Shown here in pieces: positions 51,361-58,797 of a stretch of 58,797 bases of DNA (the first letter of the stretch is position 1; the number at the start of each line of letters is the position of its first letter). The stretch comes from Ceratorhiza oryzae-sativae (Eukaryota; Basidiomycota; Agaricomycetes; Cantharellales; Ceratobasidiaceae). The notes under the pieces were generated by a model, which saw only the letters and a list, made by a program, of their open reading frames with translations, was not told the DNA's origin and did not search any database. Both the position numbers and the translations under genes were made by a program. The stretch is taken from positions 1 through 58,797 of the forward strand of contig JARWMV010000094.1 of assembly GCA_030998015.1 (NCBI GenBank). Direction: 5' to 3'.

Positions 51361-51421
51361 CTATTGGTACGTCTATTGAGGTTTGGTCTCCTCCGGAATT
51401 TGCGGCAGTTTTAGAAATAAT

Positions 51422-51630
51422 GCCCCCGCTCTATCGGCTAAAATCTTAGGTGTAACCCAAGATTTCAGCCGCCCTGCCTAGAGAACTGCGCTTTAGCGCA
51501 CGTCTTGGCAGGGGTAATAGAGCGGAGGGTCAACGACCCGTGGGCATTGTTAACGAGGCCGCGTTCGCGGCGAGCCGCGCGCACGCCAGGGCCGCCTTGG
51601 CAAGCCAAGGCGTTCGCAGGCGTGCACGGG
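51422..51630 (+). repeat. family G element with TAAT target duplication
   Basis: TAAT at 51418-51421 and 51631-51634. It lies immediately after the LIEAESNFI motif of an endonuclease. Confidence 0.88.
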
Positions 51631-51827
51631 TAATAAAATTAGATTCAGCCTCGATTAGCCCTAAGAGCCAATAAGGTCATCTCCGATGATGGGCCCGAAG
51701 GGTCACTCATTTTTTCATACACGGGTTTTACGGGCAATAAAGATGTTATTAATTACCCCTGCCAAGACGTGCGCTAAAGCGCAGTTGCCCAGGCAGGGGT
51801 GCCAATAGAAATGTCAAATTCGTTACT

Positions 51828-51999
51828 CCGCGCGCGTTAGTTGCTGGTGGGACTTGTCCCACCAACCAACGTGAGCAATCGCAACCGTTTGCGATTGCTA
51901 GTGCGCGGCATAATATCGATATTTAGCCGCCGGCTGAAAATGACGAACGGTCGTCATTTTCTACGAGGGAATCTTTAGGATTCCCTCTAACGCCGGCGG
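51828..51999 (-). repeat. family A element (172 nt)
   Basis: Unique arm; inside the endonuclease 50984-52083 after the hydrophobic N-terminus. Confidence 0.95.
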
Positions 52000-52083
52000 G
52001 CCAGTAAATAAAAAGAATCTAGAAACATAAAGTAACGCAATTAACATAAATATATAAATAAGAGAAGTTCTTAAAATTTTCAT

Positions 52084-52816
52084 TTAAAACATTAAATTAT
52101 TTCCGTCAAATAAGGAAGTTAAAGTTAAATAAAATGGATAGATACAACGCATAATGTTTAACATATAACCCGTGTTGTCAGCACCTGATCAAAACAATCA
52201 GCTAATTACTGTATGTCACCAAAGAATCGTATTCTTCGGTGGGGTTTGAATTAAATGTCTTCCCCCCTAGCCTTTGTGGGGCTTCAAGCATCCGGTCCCA
52301 AGAACAAATACGCGGATTTGTCGTGCACAGAGATGTGGACAACATGGGAATAAAATATATAGTTAGAATAAATGAATATTCTAATAGGTAACCAAAATGT
52401 CTCATTTTGGGTTATTCACAACTTGCCGACTTAACCATTTAACAAATTAATAGACAAGGTTTTTTTAAACGTTCAATTATTGTTAATTCTTCTTTTATTG
52501 AAATAATTCTTTACCCATCATCTCCGATGATGATCCCTACCAGACTGTGACTACAAAATTGTAAAAAAGTATTTATTAAACGGACTGTATCTTACCCATT
52601 CTATTTTAAATCAAAATGGATTAACGTGTACAGTCTCTGAGATACATAATAAAACATAAACTCCCCAGTGTAAGAATAAATGGTAAAGCAATGTGATTTT
52701 TAAATATATCTGCTGATAAACATGACAAAATTACAGATTTTTGCTTAAAGCACTATAATTTCTAAGTCGTTCCAGCATATAACGTTATTTTCTTCAAATT
52801 GAAGAGGCCATGAGGG
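52084..52816 (-). other. intron sequence 3' of a cob exon, no gene seen
   Basis: AT-rich with two GC patches (about 52230-52330 and 52505-52545). The first, on the minus strand GGGACCGGATGCTTGAAGCC, may belong to a group I core, but conserved P7 strands were not placed with confidence. No hairpin-family insertion is present. Confidence 0.4.
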
Positions 52817-52945
52817 ACCTAAGACATTAGGCATATAGAATACAAAAATAGATAGAGTTAATAAGAATAAGAATACTGTCACCAAATCTTTGAAAGTAAA
52901 GAATGGGTGGAAACTTAGTCTATCAACATTTCCTGAAATACCTAA
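52817..52945 (-). CDS. cob: cob internal exon (cytochrome b)
   Basis: This 43-codon exon encodes an internal stretch of cytochrome b, the central subunit of respiratory complex III. It begins [20 protein letters not shown] and continues with a hydrophobic helix ending FYMPNVLG. In the family this leads into HPDNY-type sequence, which is exactly where the next exon (47656-47719) begins. The intron before it ends in G and the exon ends in T, as expected of group I splice sites. The preceding family residues (NNP) are not adjacent, so another intron lies immediately upstream. It is single copy, which makes this arm the likely native 5' context. Boundaries are inferred from the protein family and the splice rule. 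Confidence 0.9.
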
Positions 52946-53010
52946 CACTCCTATAATTATTTTCCTTATCTGTCAAGGAGTTGTCGATCCAATTTAAGTC
53001 TTAACCAACT

Positions 53011-53224
53011 CCGCGCGCGTTAGTTGCTGGTGGGACTTGTCCCACCAACCAACGTGAGCAATCGCAACCGTTTGCGATTGCTAGTGCGCGGCATAATATC
53101 GATATTTAGCCGCCGGCTGAAAATGACGAACGGTCGTCATTTTCTACGAGGGAATCTTTATGTGAGGTAGCCTGGACTCATGGTCAAGGCTACCTCAACT
53201 GAGGATTCCCTCTAACGCCGGCGG
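53011..53224 (-). repeat. family A element, 214-nt form
   Basis: Unique arm; intron sequence just upstream of the cob exon 52817-52945. It shares the short loop hairpin with 5088-5301. Confidence 0.95.
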
Positions 53225-53311
53225 GAGTCTCTAAAAGCTACAGCTGACCCCCAAACACCAATCCTTGACATTTCCTAAGGAATTGTCAAGGAATGGCAGT
53301 TTGGGGTGGGT

Positions 53312-53493
53312 ATGGTTATCGAGGCCGCGTTCGCGGCGAGGTATTGCGAGGTACCCTGGAACTTTAAGTTCCAGGGTACCTCGGAATCAGACGCCGCGCG
53401 CACGCCAGGGCCGCCTTGGCTTACATTGACCTTAAGGTCAATATGAGCCAAGCTTGCTTGGCTTAAGCCAAGGCGTTCGCAGGCGTGCACGGG
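53312..53493 (+). repeat. family C element, partial
   Basis: Begins at a GGGTATGG/ATCGAGGCCGCG boundary inside a B2-like CCAAACACC...GTTTGGGG hairpin and ends GCACGGGT at the 3' end of the endonuclease 53495-54743. Confidence 0.8.
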
Positions 53494-54129
53494 TCATATA
53501 GTGACCTGCAGTTGACCTATTATTTTTAGCTTCTTCCATGTTTTTTATGGATTCTAAGCAAGACGATAGAGTAACAGTTCGTTTATCACTATCTATCAAA
53601 TAAGGGATGCTAAACAAATACGTCACTAAACTGGTCAAACCTGCGATAAGACGGTGGGCTTTAACTGCGTAATAATTTTCAACTATAGAAAACACATTTA
53701 ATTGGTCCTCTTTCCAATACCAATAATCTTTTAAAGATAACAGTAAAGGAAATAAGCAATCAAACCCCCGCTTATCGGCTAAAATCTTAGGTGTAACCCA
53801 AGATTTCAGCCGATACGCGTAGACCCGAGGGGTTTGTTGTTATTGCTTGGGAGCCCTACAGAGTCAAAATTCATATCAGCAATGACAGCATTTAGTTTTT
53901 CTTTAAGACTTAATTTAAAACGAGGAACTCCCCCTGACAGACTGTAGGCTAGGTGGATACTCTCCCAGGCCGCGTGAGGAGTGTTTAATGTGTTAAGGTG
54001 TTGCAATTTTTCGAGAATTTGAAATGCACAATACTTGGCCCCTGTTACTTGATTAAAATAAGGAATCCAAATTTTAAAAATATCTTTCCAAGATTCAGTT
54101 ACTAAACTAATATTCCATTTATTTCCACT

Positions 54130-54234
54130 GACCTCCCAATGCGTTACCAAGCCTGTAAGGCCCTACGGGCCAACGTATTGGGAGGGCCATTACCCCCCCA
54201 AACAATGCAGCATAGCTGCATCAGTTTGGGGGGT
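54130..54234 (-). repeat. family B double hairpin with CACT duplication
   Basis: CACT at 54126-54129 and 54235-54238. It splits VTLTS from GNKWNI in a LAGLIDADG_1 gene. The spacer (CCATTA on the plus strand) pairs less well with this target. Confidence 0.8.
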
Positions 54235-54459
54235 CACTAGTTAGAGTTACACGGATAGACCCAGTCCCAGCCAGGGCATGGTGAAGAGTAACCATAAATC
54301 TTATACTTGAATCCGAAACATTTTGACTTATAGCCAATTGTGGCTGAAAATAATGAGAATTAGAATTAATAAATTTTCCAGTTACACTTCCTTCAGCTTG
54401 GAACATTCCGTTCGCTATTTGCCGAAAGAGATCTCCAGATGAAACTAAAACATAGTTGC

Positions 54460-54631
54460 CCGCGCGCGTTAGTTGCTGGTGGGACTTGTCCCACCAACCA
54501 ACGTGAGCAATCGCAACCGTTTGCGATTGCTAGTGCGCGGCATAATATCGATATTTAGCCGCCGGCTGAAAATGACGAACGGTCGTCATTTTCTACGAGG
54601 GAATCTTTAGGATTCCCTCTAACGCCGGCGG
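54460..54631 (-). repeat. family A element (172 nt)
   Basis: Unique arm; interrupts the LAGLIDADG_1 gene 53495-54743 shortly before its first motif. Confidence 0.95.
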
Positions 54632-54743
54632 AGTAATTTATTCGATCTAAAATCTCCTCTTTTGTGTAATTTTCAGTTTTCCCGTTAATAGTTGCACTAC
54701 CTGTTTGAATTAAATTTACTTCGCTGTCTGTTAAAATATTCGA

Positions 54744-55029
54744 GGTTATTAGTTAAATAATCTAAAGTAGATTTTATCTTTCACATCAATGATAGACATT
54801 AAGGTGAGCTAGCGTACAATCGTTGGATAAAGTTTAAACAGCCCGCAGCCTAAGAACGCGGAAGCCGCAGGCTACGGACTGCTAAATATTTATTGCTGAT
54901 TGTCTTAATGGGGCAAAAACTTTTTAACAAAAGCAATCTTTTGTAGTATTGCCTTAAGACTTTCCAGCATATAGCTAGGCGACCCCCTAGGTTTGAGGGT
55001 TACTTGACCCGTGTTGGTGAAGCTAATCT
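54744..55029 (-). other. intron-like sequence, no gene
   Basis: Minus strand includes a GC stem (GCAGTCCGTAGCCTGCGG ... GCTGCGGGC) flanked by AT-rich sequence and CCAACGATTGTACGCTAG, which may be group I core sequence. A P7 partner was not found. Confidence 0.35.
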
Positions 55030-55258
55030 TTTTTTTCACTAATACCTAATTTATACAAAAAAGTAGGAAGAAAGTGTGGAGTTACCAATTTTCTTAGTAA
55101 ATCCAAATCTTTTTTAGGGATGTATATGCTATACTGATTTTTAGATTTATTTGCAACATTAATAGATGAATTTAAACCAAATTTAGAATTAATAACATCA
55201 ATTAATAAATTTACTTCCTTTAATGTGAAGTTATCGGTTTGAATGAAATTTTTCTATT
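55030..55258 (-). pseudogene. LAGLIDADG_2 C-terminal fragment
   Basis: Minus strand frame FIQTDNFTLKEVNLLIDVIN, KFGLN, YSIYIPKKDLDLLRKLVTPH to YKLGI. It matches the end of the LAGLIDADG_2 proteins (FTLEEVELL... YKIGL). The catalytic part is missing; another endonuclease and B1 hairpins abut it at 55300. Confidence 0.7.
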
Positions 55259-55768
55259 TACAACTAACTAGCCGCAGGATACCTGACCCCGAAAGATTAA
55301 CTGGTGACCCCCAAACAATGCAGCGTAGCTGCACATGTTTGGGGGGCAGTAGGCAAGTAGGGCCCACATACATTTTGCAAAATAGGAACAGAATAAGCTG
55401 GTATTATAATTACAAAACCACCACTAGAATGGTTGTTTACGTAACATCTTAAATCAAATTTTTTATTTAAGACACCAACCAAAAGATTTACTTCTTCTAA
55501 TGTAAATGAATTTGTACACAATACGACAAATCCTTTGCCTTTATCCCAGCTACCATCGTCACAAATTCAGATGCCCCTCAAACAATGCAGCGTAGCTGCA
55601 CATGTTTGGGGGGCAGTAGGCAAGACTTAAAGGTGTTAATAAATCACCTACTCTAGGGCAGCATGTATTTATATATTACACTATGTGTAATAGATACATG
55701 CTGCCCTTGAGTCGGGATGTTTGATGGGACTATTTTTTTACCGGCGAGATAGAACAAATCGTAATAAT

Positions 55769-55979
55769 GCCCCCGCTCTATCGGCTAAAATCTTAGGTGT
55801 AACCCAAGATTTCAGCCGCCCTGCCTAGAGAACTGCGCTTTAGCGCACGTCTTGGCAGGGGTAATAGAGCGGAGGGTCAACGACCCGTGGGCATTGTTAA
55901 CGAGGCCGCGTTCGCGGCGAGCCGCGCGCACGCCAGGGCCGCCTTGGCAAGCCAAGGCGTTCGCAGGCGTGCACGGGTC
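55769..55979 (+). repeat. family G element with ATAAT target duplication
   Basis: ATAAT at 55764-55768 and 55980-55984. Splits PCFNY from YDLFYL in the endonuclease 55337-57000. Confidence 0.88.
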
Positions 55980-56144
55980 ATAATTGAAGCAAGGTAAGGA
56001 ATAAGTACGAAATCTGACAGAAGTATACACTTTGCCAGTTCTTTTATCCGGCTGTGGAATTTGTGATTTTGGAGCTTGAGGACAGAATTCTTGGAAAAGA
56101 CCGTATAAATGTTCCAAATAATTTTGATGCAACATTCCCTGGCT

Positions 56145-56316
56145 CCGCGCGCGTTAGTTGCTGGTGGGACTTGTCCCACCAACCAACGTGAGCAATCGCA
56201 ACCGTTTGCGATTGCTAGTGCGCGGCATAATATCGATATTTAGCCGCCGGCTGAAAATGACGAACGGTCGTCATTTTCTACGAGGGAATCTTTAGGATTC
56301 CCTCTAACGCCGGCGG
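56145..56316 (-). repeat. family A element (172 nt)
   Basis: Unique arm; interrupts the endonuclease 55337-57000 between LNTRF and QGMLHQNY. Confidence 0.95.
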
Positions 56317-56658
56317 AATCTAGTATTTAGACTTCGTTTTTGAGCGTAAAGGTCTCCTAGAAGAAGGCCAATAAAAATTTCTTTCAATTCCGGGCTCACT
56401 GAAAAAGCTTCTTTTTCAGCCTTAGTTAATATTAACCGGCGGGGTTTATCATCAGCCGGGTTAAGGGGAACTAAAGCACCCATCAAAAGGTGGTGGGTTG
56501 ACCAATCAACTTCAGATGGGGAGCAATAAAGTAAAATTAAACCATCAGAAGTGAATGATTGAGTATAAACAAAACAGATTGAAAATACTACTGATCCCCA
56601 AACATGTGCAGCTACGCTGCATTGTTTGGTGGGCAGCAACCCCCCGATATTGTAATGC

Positions 56659-56830
56659 CCGCCGGCGTTAGAGGGAATCCTAAAGATTCCCTCGTAGAAA
56701 ATGACGACCGTTCGTCATTTTCAGCCGGCGGCTAAATATCGATATTATGCCGCGCACTAGCAATCGCAAACGGTTGCGATTGCTCACGTTGGTTGGTGGG
56801 ACAAGTCCCACCAGCAACTAACGCGCGCGG
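56659..56830 (+). repeat. family A element (172 nt)
   Basis: Unique arm; opposite in orientation to the gene it interrupts and nested in a B-type hairpin (its flanks TGTAATGCC and CAATGTCGGGGGTCTAC are B sequence). Confidence 0.95.
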
Positions 56831-57084
56831 CAATGTCGGGGGTCTACGGCGTAAAGTAGTGCTCTAGTTGCTATTATTTTAGTAAAAAGAGAAATTAATT
56901 GAAAAGAAAATAGAGCAATAGCTCGATTTGTGTAATTTAATAAAAAAAACATATTTATAATTAAAGGTAAAGTAATAATCTCTAAATATCCTTCCCTAGC
57001 TGTAGCCAAGGTCTCAGATTGCTAGCTTTAGCTAGGAATAAGAACCCCGTACTACTTAGAAGTATTATTGTCAAAAGATTCGGC

Positions 57085-57131
57085 CCGCCGGCGTTAGAGG
57101 GAATCTTTCGGATTCCCTCTAACGCCGGCGG
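57085..57131 (+). repeat. 47-nt solo family A form
   Basis: Unique arm; terminal repeats plus one hairpin with loop TTTCG. Both ends are of the CCGCCGGCGTTAG type, unlike the solo form at 4912. Confidence 0.95.
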
Positions 57132-57170
57132 CTTGCATGGAAGAATCTCTTTTATTAAAAATTAACAATG

Positions 57171-57311
57171 CCCCGCTAATCGATACCCCTGCCAAGACGT
57201 GCGCTAAAGCGCAGTTCTCTAGGCAGGGTGTAGATTTGCCTTCGCAAATCATCGATTAGTGGCGCCCTCCGCGCTTAGGCCGCCCTGCGGGCGATCAAAG
57301 AGCGCGGAGGG
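57171..57311 (-). repeat. family D element (141 nt)
   Basis: Between the endonucleases 55337-57000 and 57340-58690, 39 nt after a 47-nt solo A form. Confidence 0.9.
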
Positions 57312-57807
57312 TTGTAGTAAAATTTATTCAAACCAGATATAAATTAAAGGGTAATTTCAATAAGCATACGCTTCTAACTCCAGAACCTACCCAAGTAGCG
57401 TCACCCATAAACCAATAGGCCAAACCAACAGGTGACCCCCAATAAGGCAATGGCCTCCCAATGCGTCACAAACGTATTGGGGGGGGCCATTACCTACACC
57501 AATCCTTGACATTTCCTAAGGAATTGTCAAGGAATGGCAGTTTGGGGTCAACAGCATGTATTTATATATAAATACAATGCTGGATGACCCTACACGCATC
57601 GGCTGAAATCTTGGTTTACACCTAAGATTTGGCCGATGCGTGGGGGGTCAATGGCGCCACAAGTTTTGTGGCGCGCATTGCAATCATTGGGGGTCAGCTG
57701 TTAAACTATCCTTAATGTTTAAGGGCACTATTTTTACTCTATTATTATAGAATTGTGAATATAGATTATTGAAACAAGGCAGAGTTCTGGTTGCAAATGT
57801 TACATAA

Positions 57808-57948
57808 CCCCGCTAATCGATACCCCTGCCAAGACGTGCGCTAAAGCGCAGTTCTCTAGGCAGGGTGTAGATTTGCCTTCGCAAATCATCGATTAGTGGA
57901 GCCCTCCGCGCTTAGGCCGCCCTGCGGGCGATCAAAGAGCGCGGAGGG
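57808..57948 (-). repeat. family D element (141 nt)
   Basis: Splits KETGNTR from VTFATRT in the endonuclease 57340-58690. Confidence 0.9.
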
Positions 57949-58028
57949 TGTCTAGTATTTCCTGTTTCTTTAATTAGAGAGGATTTTTTTACAGGAGCAG
58001 AACCACAAAAATCCTTAAATAAATCATA

Positions 58029-58280
58029 CCCCCGCTTATCGGCTGAAATCTTAGGTGTAACCCAAGATTTCAGCCGATACGCGTAGACCCGAGGGGTAAT
58101 GGATATCGAGGCCGCGTTCGCGGCGAGGTATTGCGAGGTACCCTGGAACTTTAAGTTCCAGGGTACCTCGGAATCAGACGCCGCGCGCACGCCAGGGCCG
58201 CCTTGGCTTACATTGACCTTAAGGTCAATATGAGCCAAGCTTGCTTGGCTTAAGCCAAGGCGTTCGCAGGCGTGCACGGG
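58029..58280 (+). repeat. family C element
   Basis: Left flank TCATA, right flank TCAAA (imperfect duplication); inside the endonuclease 57340-58690 just before YDLFKDF on the minus strand. Confidence 0.85.
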
Positions 58281-58520
58281 TCAAAAATATTACCCCTGCC
58301 AAGACGTGCGCTAAAGCGCAGTTGCCCAGGCAGGGTGATAAACTAAATCACTTTGTTTTTCGCTTTGTTACCCCTGCCAAGACGTGCGCTAAAGCGCAGT
58401 TGCCCAGGCAGGGGTGATAACCAATCTTGCATTTGATTTACTTTCGGCTCTAAGATTGAACTTTCTCATGTGGCCGTCACCTAAACGGATTCCAACCAAA
58501 ATTTCGGAAAGATTATCGTT

Positions 58521-58631
58521 GACCCCCCAAACTGATGCAGCTATGCTGCATTGTTTGGGGGGGTAATGGCACTCCCAATACGCTGGCCCGTAGGGCGTGC
58601 CTTACAGGCTTGGTAACGCATTGGGAGGCCG
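58521..58631 (+). repeat. family B double hairpin with CGTT duplication
   Basis: CGTT flanks both ends (58517-58520 and about 58632-58635); the spacer is TAATGG. It separates NSISLN from DNLSEILVG in the endonuclease at the window's right end. Confidence 0.85.
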
Positions 58632-58693
58632 TTGAGACTAATACTATTTTTTTCCTCTCTAGTTAGTAGACGAGCACGAATTGGGGAAACACT

Positions 58694-58797
58694 ACCCCGC
58701 TAATCGATACCCCTGCCAAGACGTGCGCTAAAGCGCAGTTCTCTAGGCAGGGTGTAGATTTGCCTTCGCAAATCATCGATTATTGGAGCCCTCCGCG
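58694..58797 (-). repeat. family D element, cut by window end
   Basis: Begins CCCCGCTAATCGATACC and runs off the window in module 1. It has ATTATT instead of ATTAGT near 58772. Confidence 0.88.

Larger units (their letters stand above)
50984..52083 (-). pseudogene. LAGLIDADG_1 endonuclease with membrane-like N-terminus, broken by A, G and B elements
   Basis: Minus strand: MKILRTSLIYIFMLIALLYV then family A (51828-51999), SNEFDI, a GCCAAGACG hairpin (about 51756-51801), degenerate sequence, then YWLLGLIEAESNFI, a clear LAGLIDADG motif (about 51640-51682). Family G (51422-51630, TAAT duplicated) follows. Then SKTAANSGGDQTSIDVPI, family B (51283-51360, CTATTG at both ends), ATDVDSIEKNDKFRANFTIA, KPVLDAIKIFIDQLG and a C-terminal stretch to 50984. 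The B insertion is 84 nt, a multiple of three, but introduces one TAG. Confidence 0.7.
47720..52816 (-). other. 5.1-kb intron interval between cob exons LG and HSDNY
   Basis: It starts after T (exon end 52817) and ends in G before CAC. On the minus strand it contains in order: AT-rich sequence without a gene (52084-52816), a broken LAGLIDADG gene (50984-52083), the LAGLIDADG_2 remnant 49530-50490, the big hairpin at 49380-49525 where the giant palindrome ends, family C and D units, and a LAGLIDADG_1 C-terminus (47987-48808). Several nested or tandem introns may be present. A P7 pair was not confidently placed. Confidence 0.6.
53495..54743 (-). pseudogene. LAGLIDADG_1 homing endonuclease broken by A, B and C elements
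   Basis: Minus strand: LTDSEVNLIQTGSATINGKT, YTKEEILDRINY, family A (54460-54631), NYVLVSSGDLFRQIANGMFQ then AEGSVTGKF, the first motif (GMFQAEGSV, about 54430-54385). QLAISQNVSDSSIRFMVTLH to VTLTS is followed by a B element (about 54130-54234, CACT duplicated), then GNKWNISLVTESWKDIFKIW, LNAVIADMNFDSVGLP. A C-type complex (about 53764-53833) precedes YYAVKAHRLIAGLTSLVTYL. It is organised like 4809-6703 (same lead-in, same GxFQAEG motif), so the two are relatives. A partial C unit (about 53312-53494) cuts its end. Confidence 0.7.
55337..57000 (-). pseudogene. LAGLIDADG_2 homing endonuclease with long membrane-like N-terminus, broken by A, B and G elements
   Basis: Minus strand: REGYLEIITLPLIINMFFLL and IALFSFQLISLFTKIIATRA (hydrophobic), a B-type/A insertion (56583-56850, the A copy in opposite orientation), VFSICFVYTQSFTSDGLILL, LVPLNPADDKPRRL, IFIGLLLGDLYAQK (first motif, about 56385-56340), family A (56145-56316), QNYLEHLYGLFQEFCPQAPK, SLPCFNY, family G (55769-55979, ATAAT duplicated), YDLFYLAGKKIVPSNIP, a hairpin (about 55655-55705), LLTPLSLAY, a B1 hairpin (about 55571-55618) at the same Tyr/Trp site hit at 8506, then CDDGSWDKGK in a shifted frame and FTLEEVNLLVGVLNKKFDLR to the end. 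Confidence 0.75.
57340..58690 (-). pseudogene. LAGLIDADG_2 homing endonuclease broken by B, C, D elements
   Basis: Minus strand: PIRARLLTREEKNSISLN, family B (about 58521-58631, CGTT duplicated), NLSEILVGIRLGDGHMRK (first motif, about 58510-58460), two GCCAAGACG hairpins (58292-58337, 58371-58418), family C (58029-58280), YDLFKDFCGSAPVKKSSLIK, family D (57808-57948), VTFATRTLPCFNNLY, KIVPLNIKDSLT, a nested B complex (about 57434-57698), PVGLAYWFMGDATW (second motif, with MGD in place of CDD), then a degenerate tail. N-terminal sequence upstream is cut by a D unit at 58694. Confidence 0.7.
49526..58797 (-). other. single-copy arm, upstream part of cob with broken HEGs
   Basis: This is the only part of the window outside the palindromes. 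All recognisable coding pieces are on the minus strand: a cob exon at 52817-52945 and fragments of at least five LAGLIDADG genes. It also holds six full family A elements, one 47-nt solo form, and families B, C/G and D. Cob exons upstream of the one at 52945 were not recognised and probably lie beyond 58797 or are very short. Confidence 0.8.

Overview
This window reads as mitochondrial DNA of an early-diverging, chytrid-like fungus. The evidence is fungal-type cob (cytochrome b) split into short exons by group I introns, fungal-type nad6, one tRNA-Asn, and many LAGLIDADG homing endonuclease genes (HEGs), nearly all broken. AT-rich coding DNA alternates with hundreds of GC-rich hairpin insertions. 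The host assignment is inference from the protein families; no rRNA gene was recognised that could refine it.

Layout. (1) 1-4072 is a short palindrome folding near 2036. (2) About 2001-49525 is a giant palindrome centred at 25761, so 2036-25760 (+) is repeated as 25762-49490 (-). Each arm carries the cob 3' exons (3806-3869, 4411-4456, 9866-10154 on the left arm), a HEG-rich spacer with a second cob 3' end (about 12985-13053), trnN (15501-15572), more HEGs, nad6 (21031-21708) with a HEG directly downstream in the same frame, and a last HEG at 24007. (3) 49526-58797 is single copy; it runs upstream on the minus strand and holds an earlier cob exon (52817-52945) plus several broken HEGs. Read on the minus strand from 52945 the cob exons are in order and obey the group I rule (5' exon ends in T, intron ends in G). 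This suggests that the right arm plus the unique arm is the native order. The left arm would then be a fold-back product, either biological (hairpin-ended or inverted-dimer linear mtDNA) or from amplification or assembly.

Hairpin insertions. Family A is a 172-nt twin three-way-junction element with 13-bp imperfect terminal inverted repeats. It has about 51 copies here, plus 214- and 222-nt variants carrying a second hairpin in one loop and 47-nt solo forms. Family B is a double hairpin (CCCCCCAAAC type plus CTCCCAATACGC type). Its copies are flanked by 4-6 bp target duplications, and its inter-hairpin spacer often pairs with the target. Families C/G, D and F are larger multi-hairpin units. 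They insert into each other, into HEGs and into introns, but not into the conserved cob and nad6 exons seen here.

Main points of novelty: the target-complementary spacer of family B; twin-junction family A with its size series; in-frame hairpin insertions next to HEG active sites; the duplicated cob 3' end with mostly synonymous differences; and the nad6-TGA-HEG reading frame. No transposase or reverse transcriptase was recognised, so the elements look non-autonomous.
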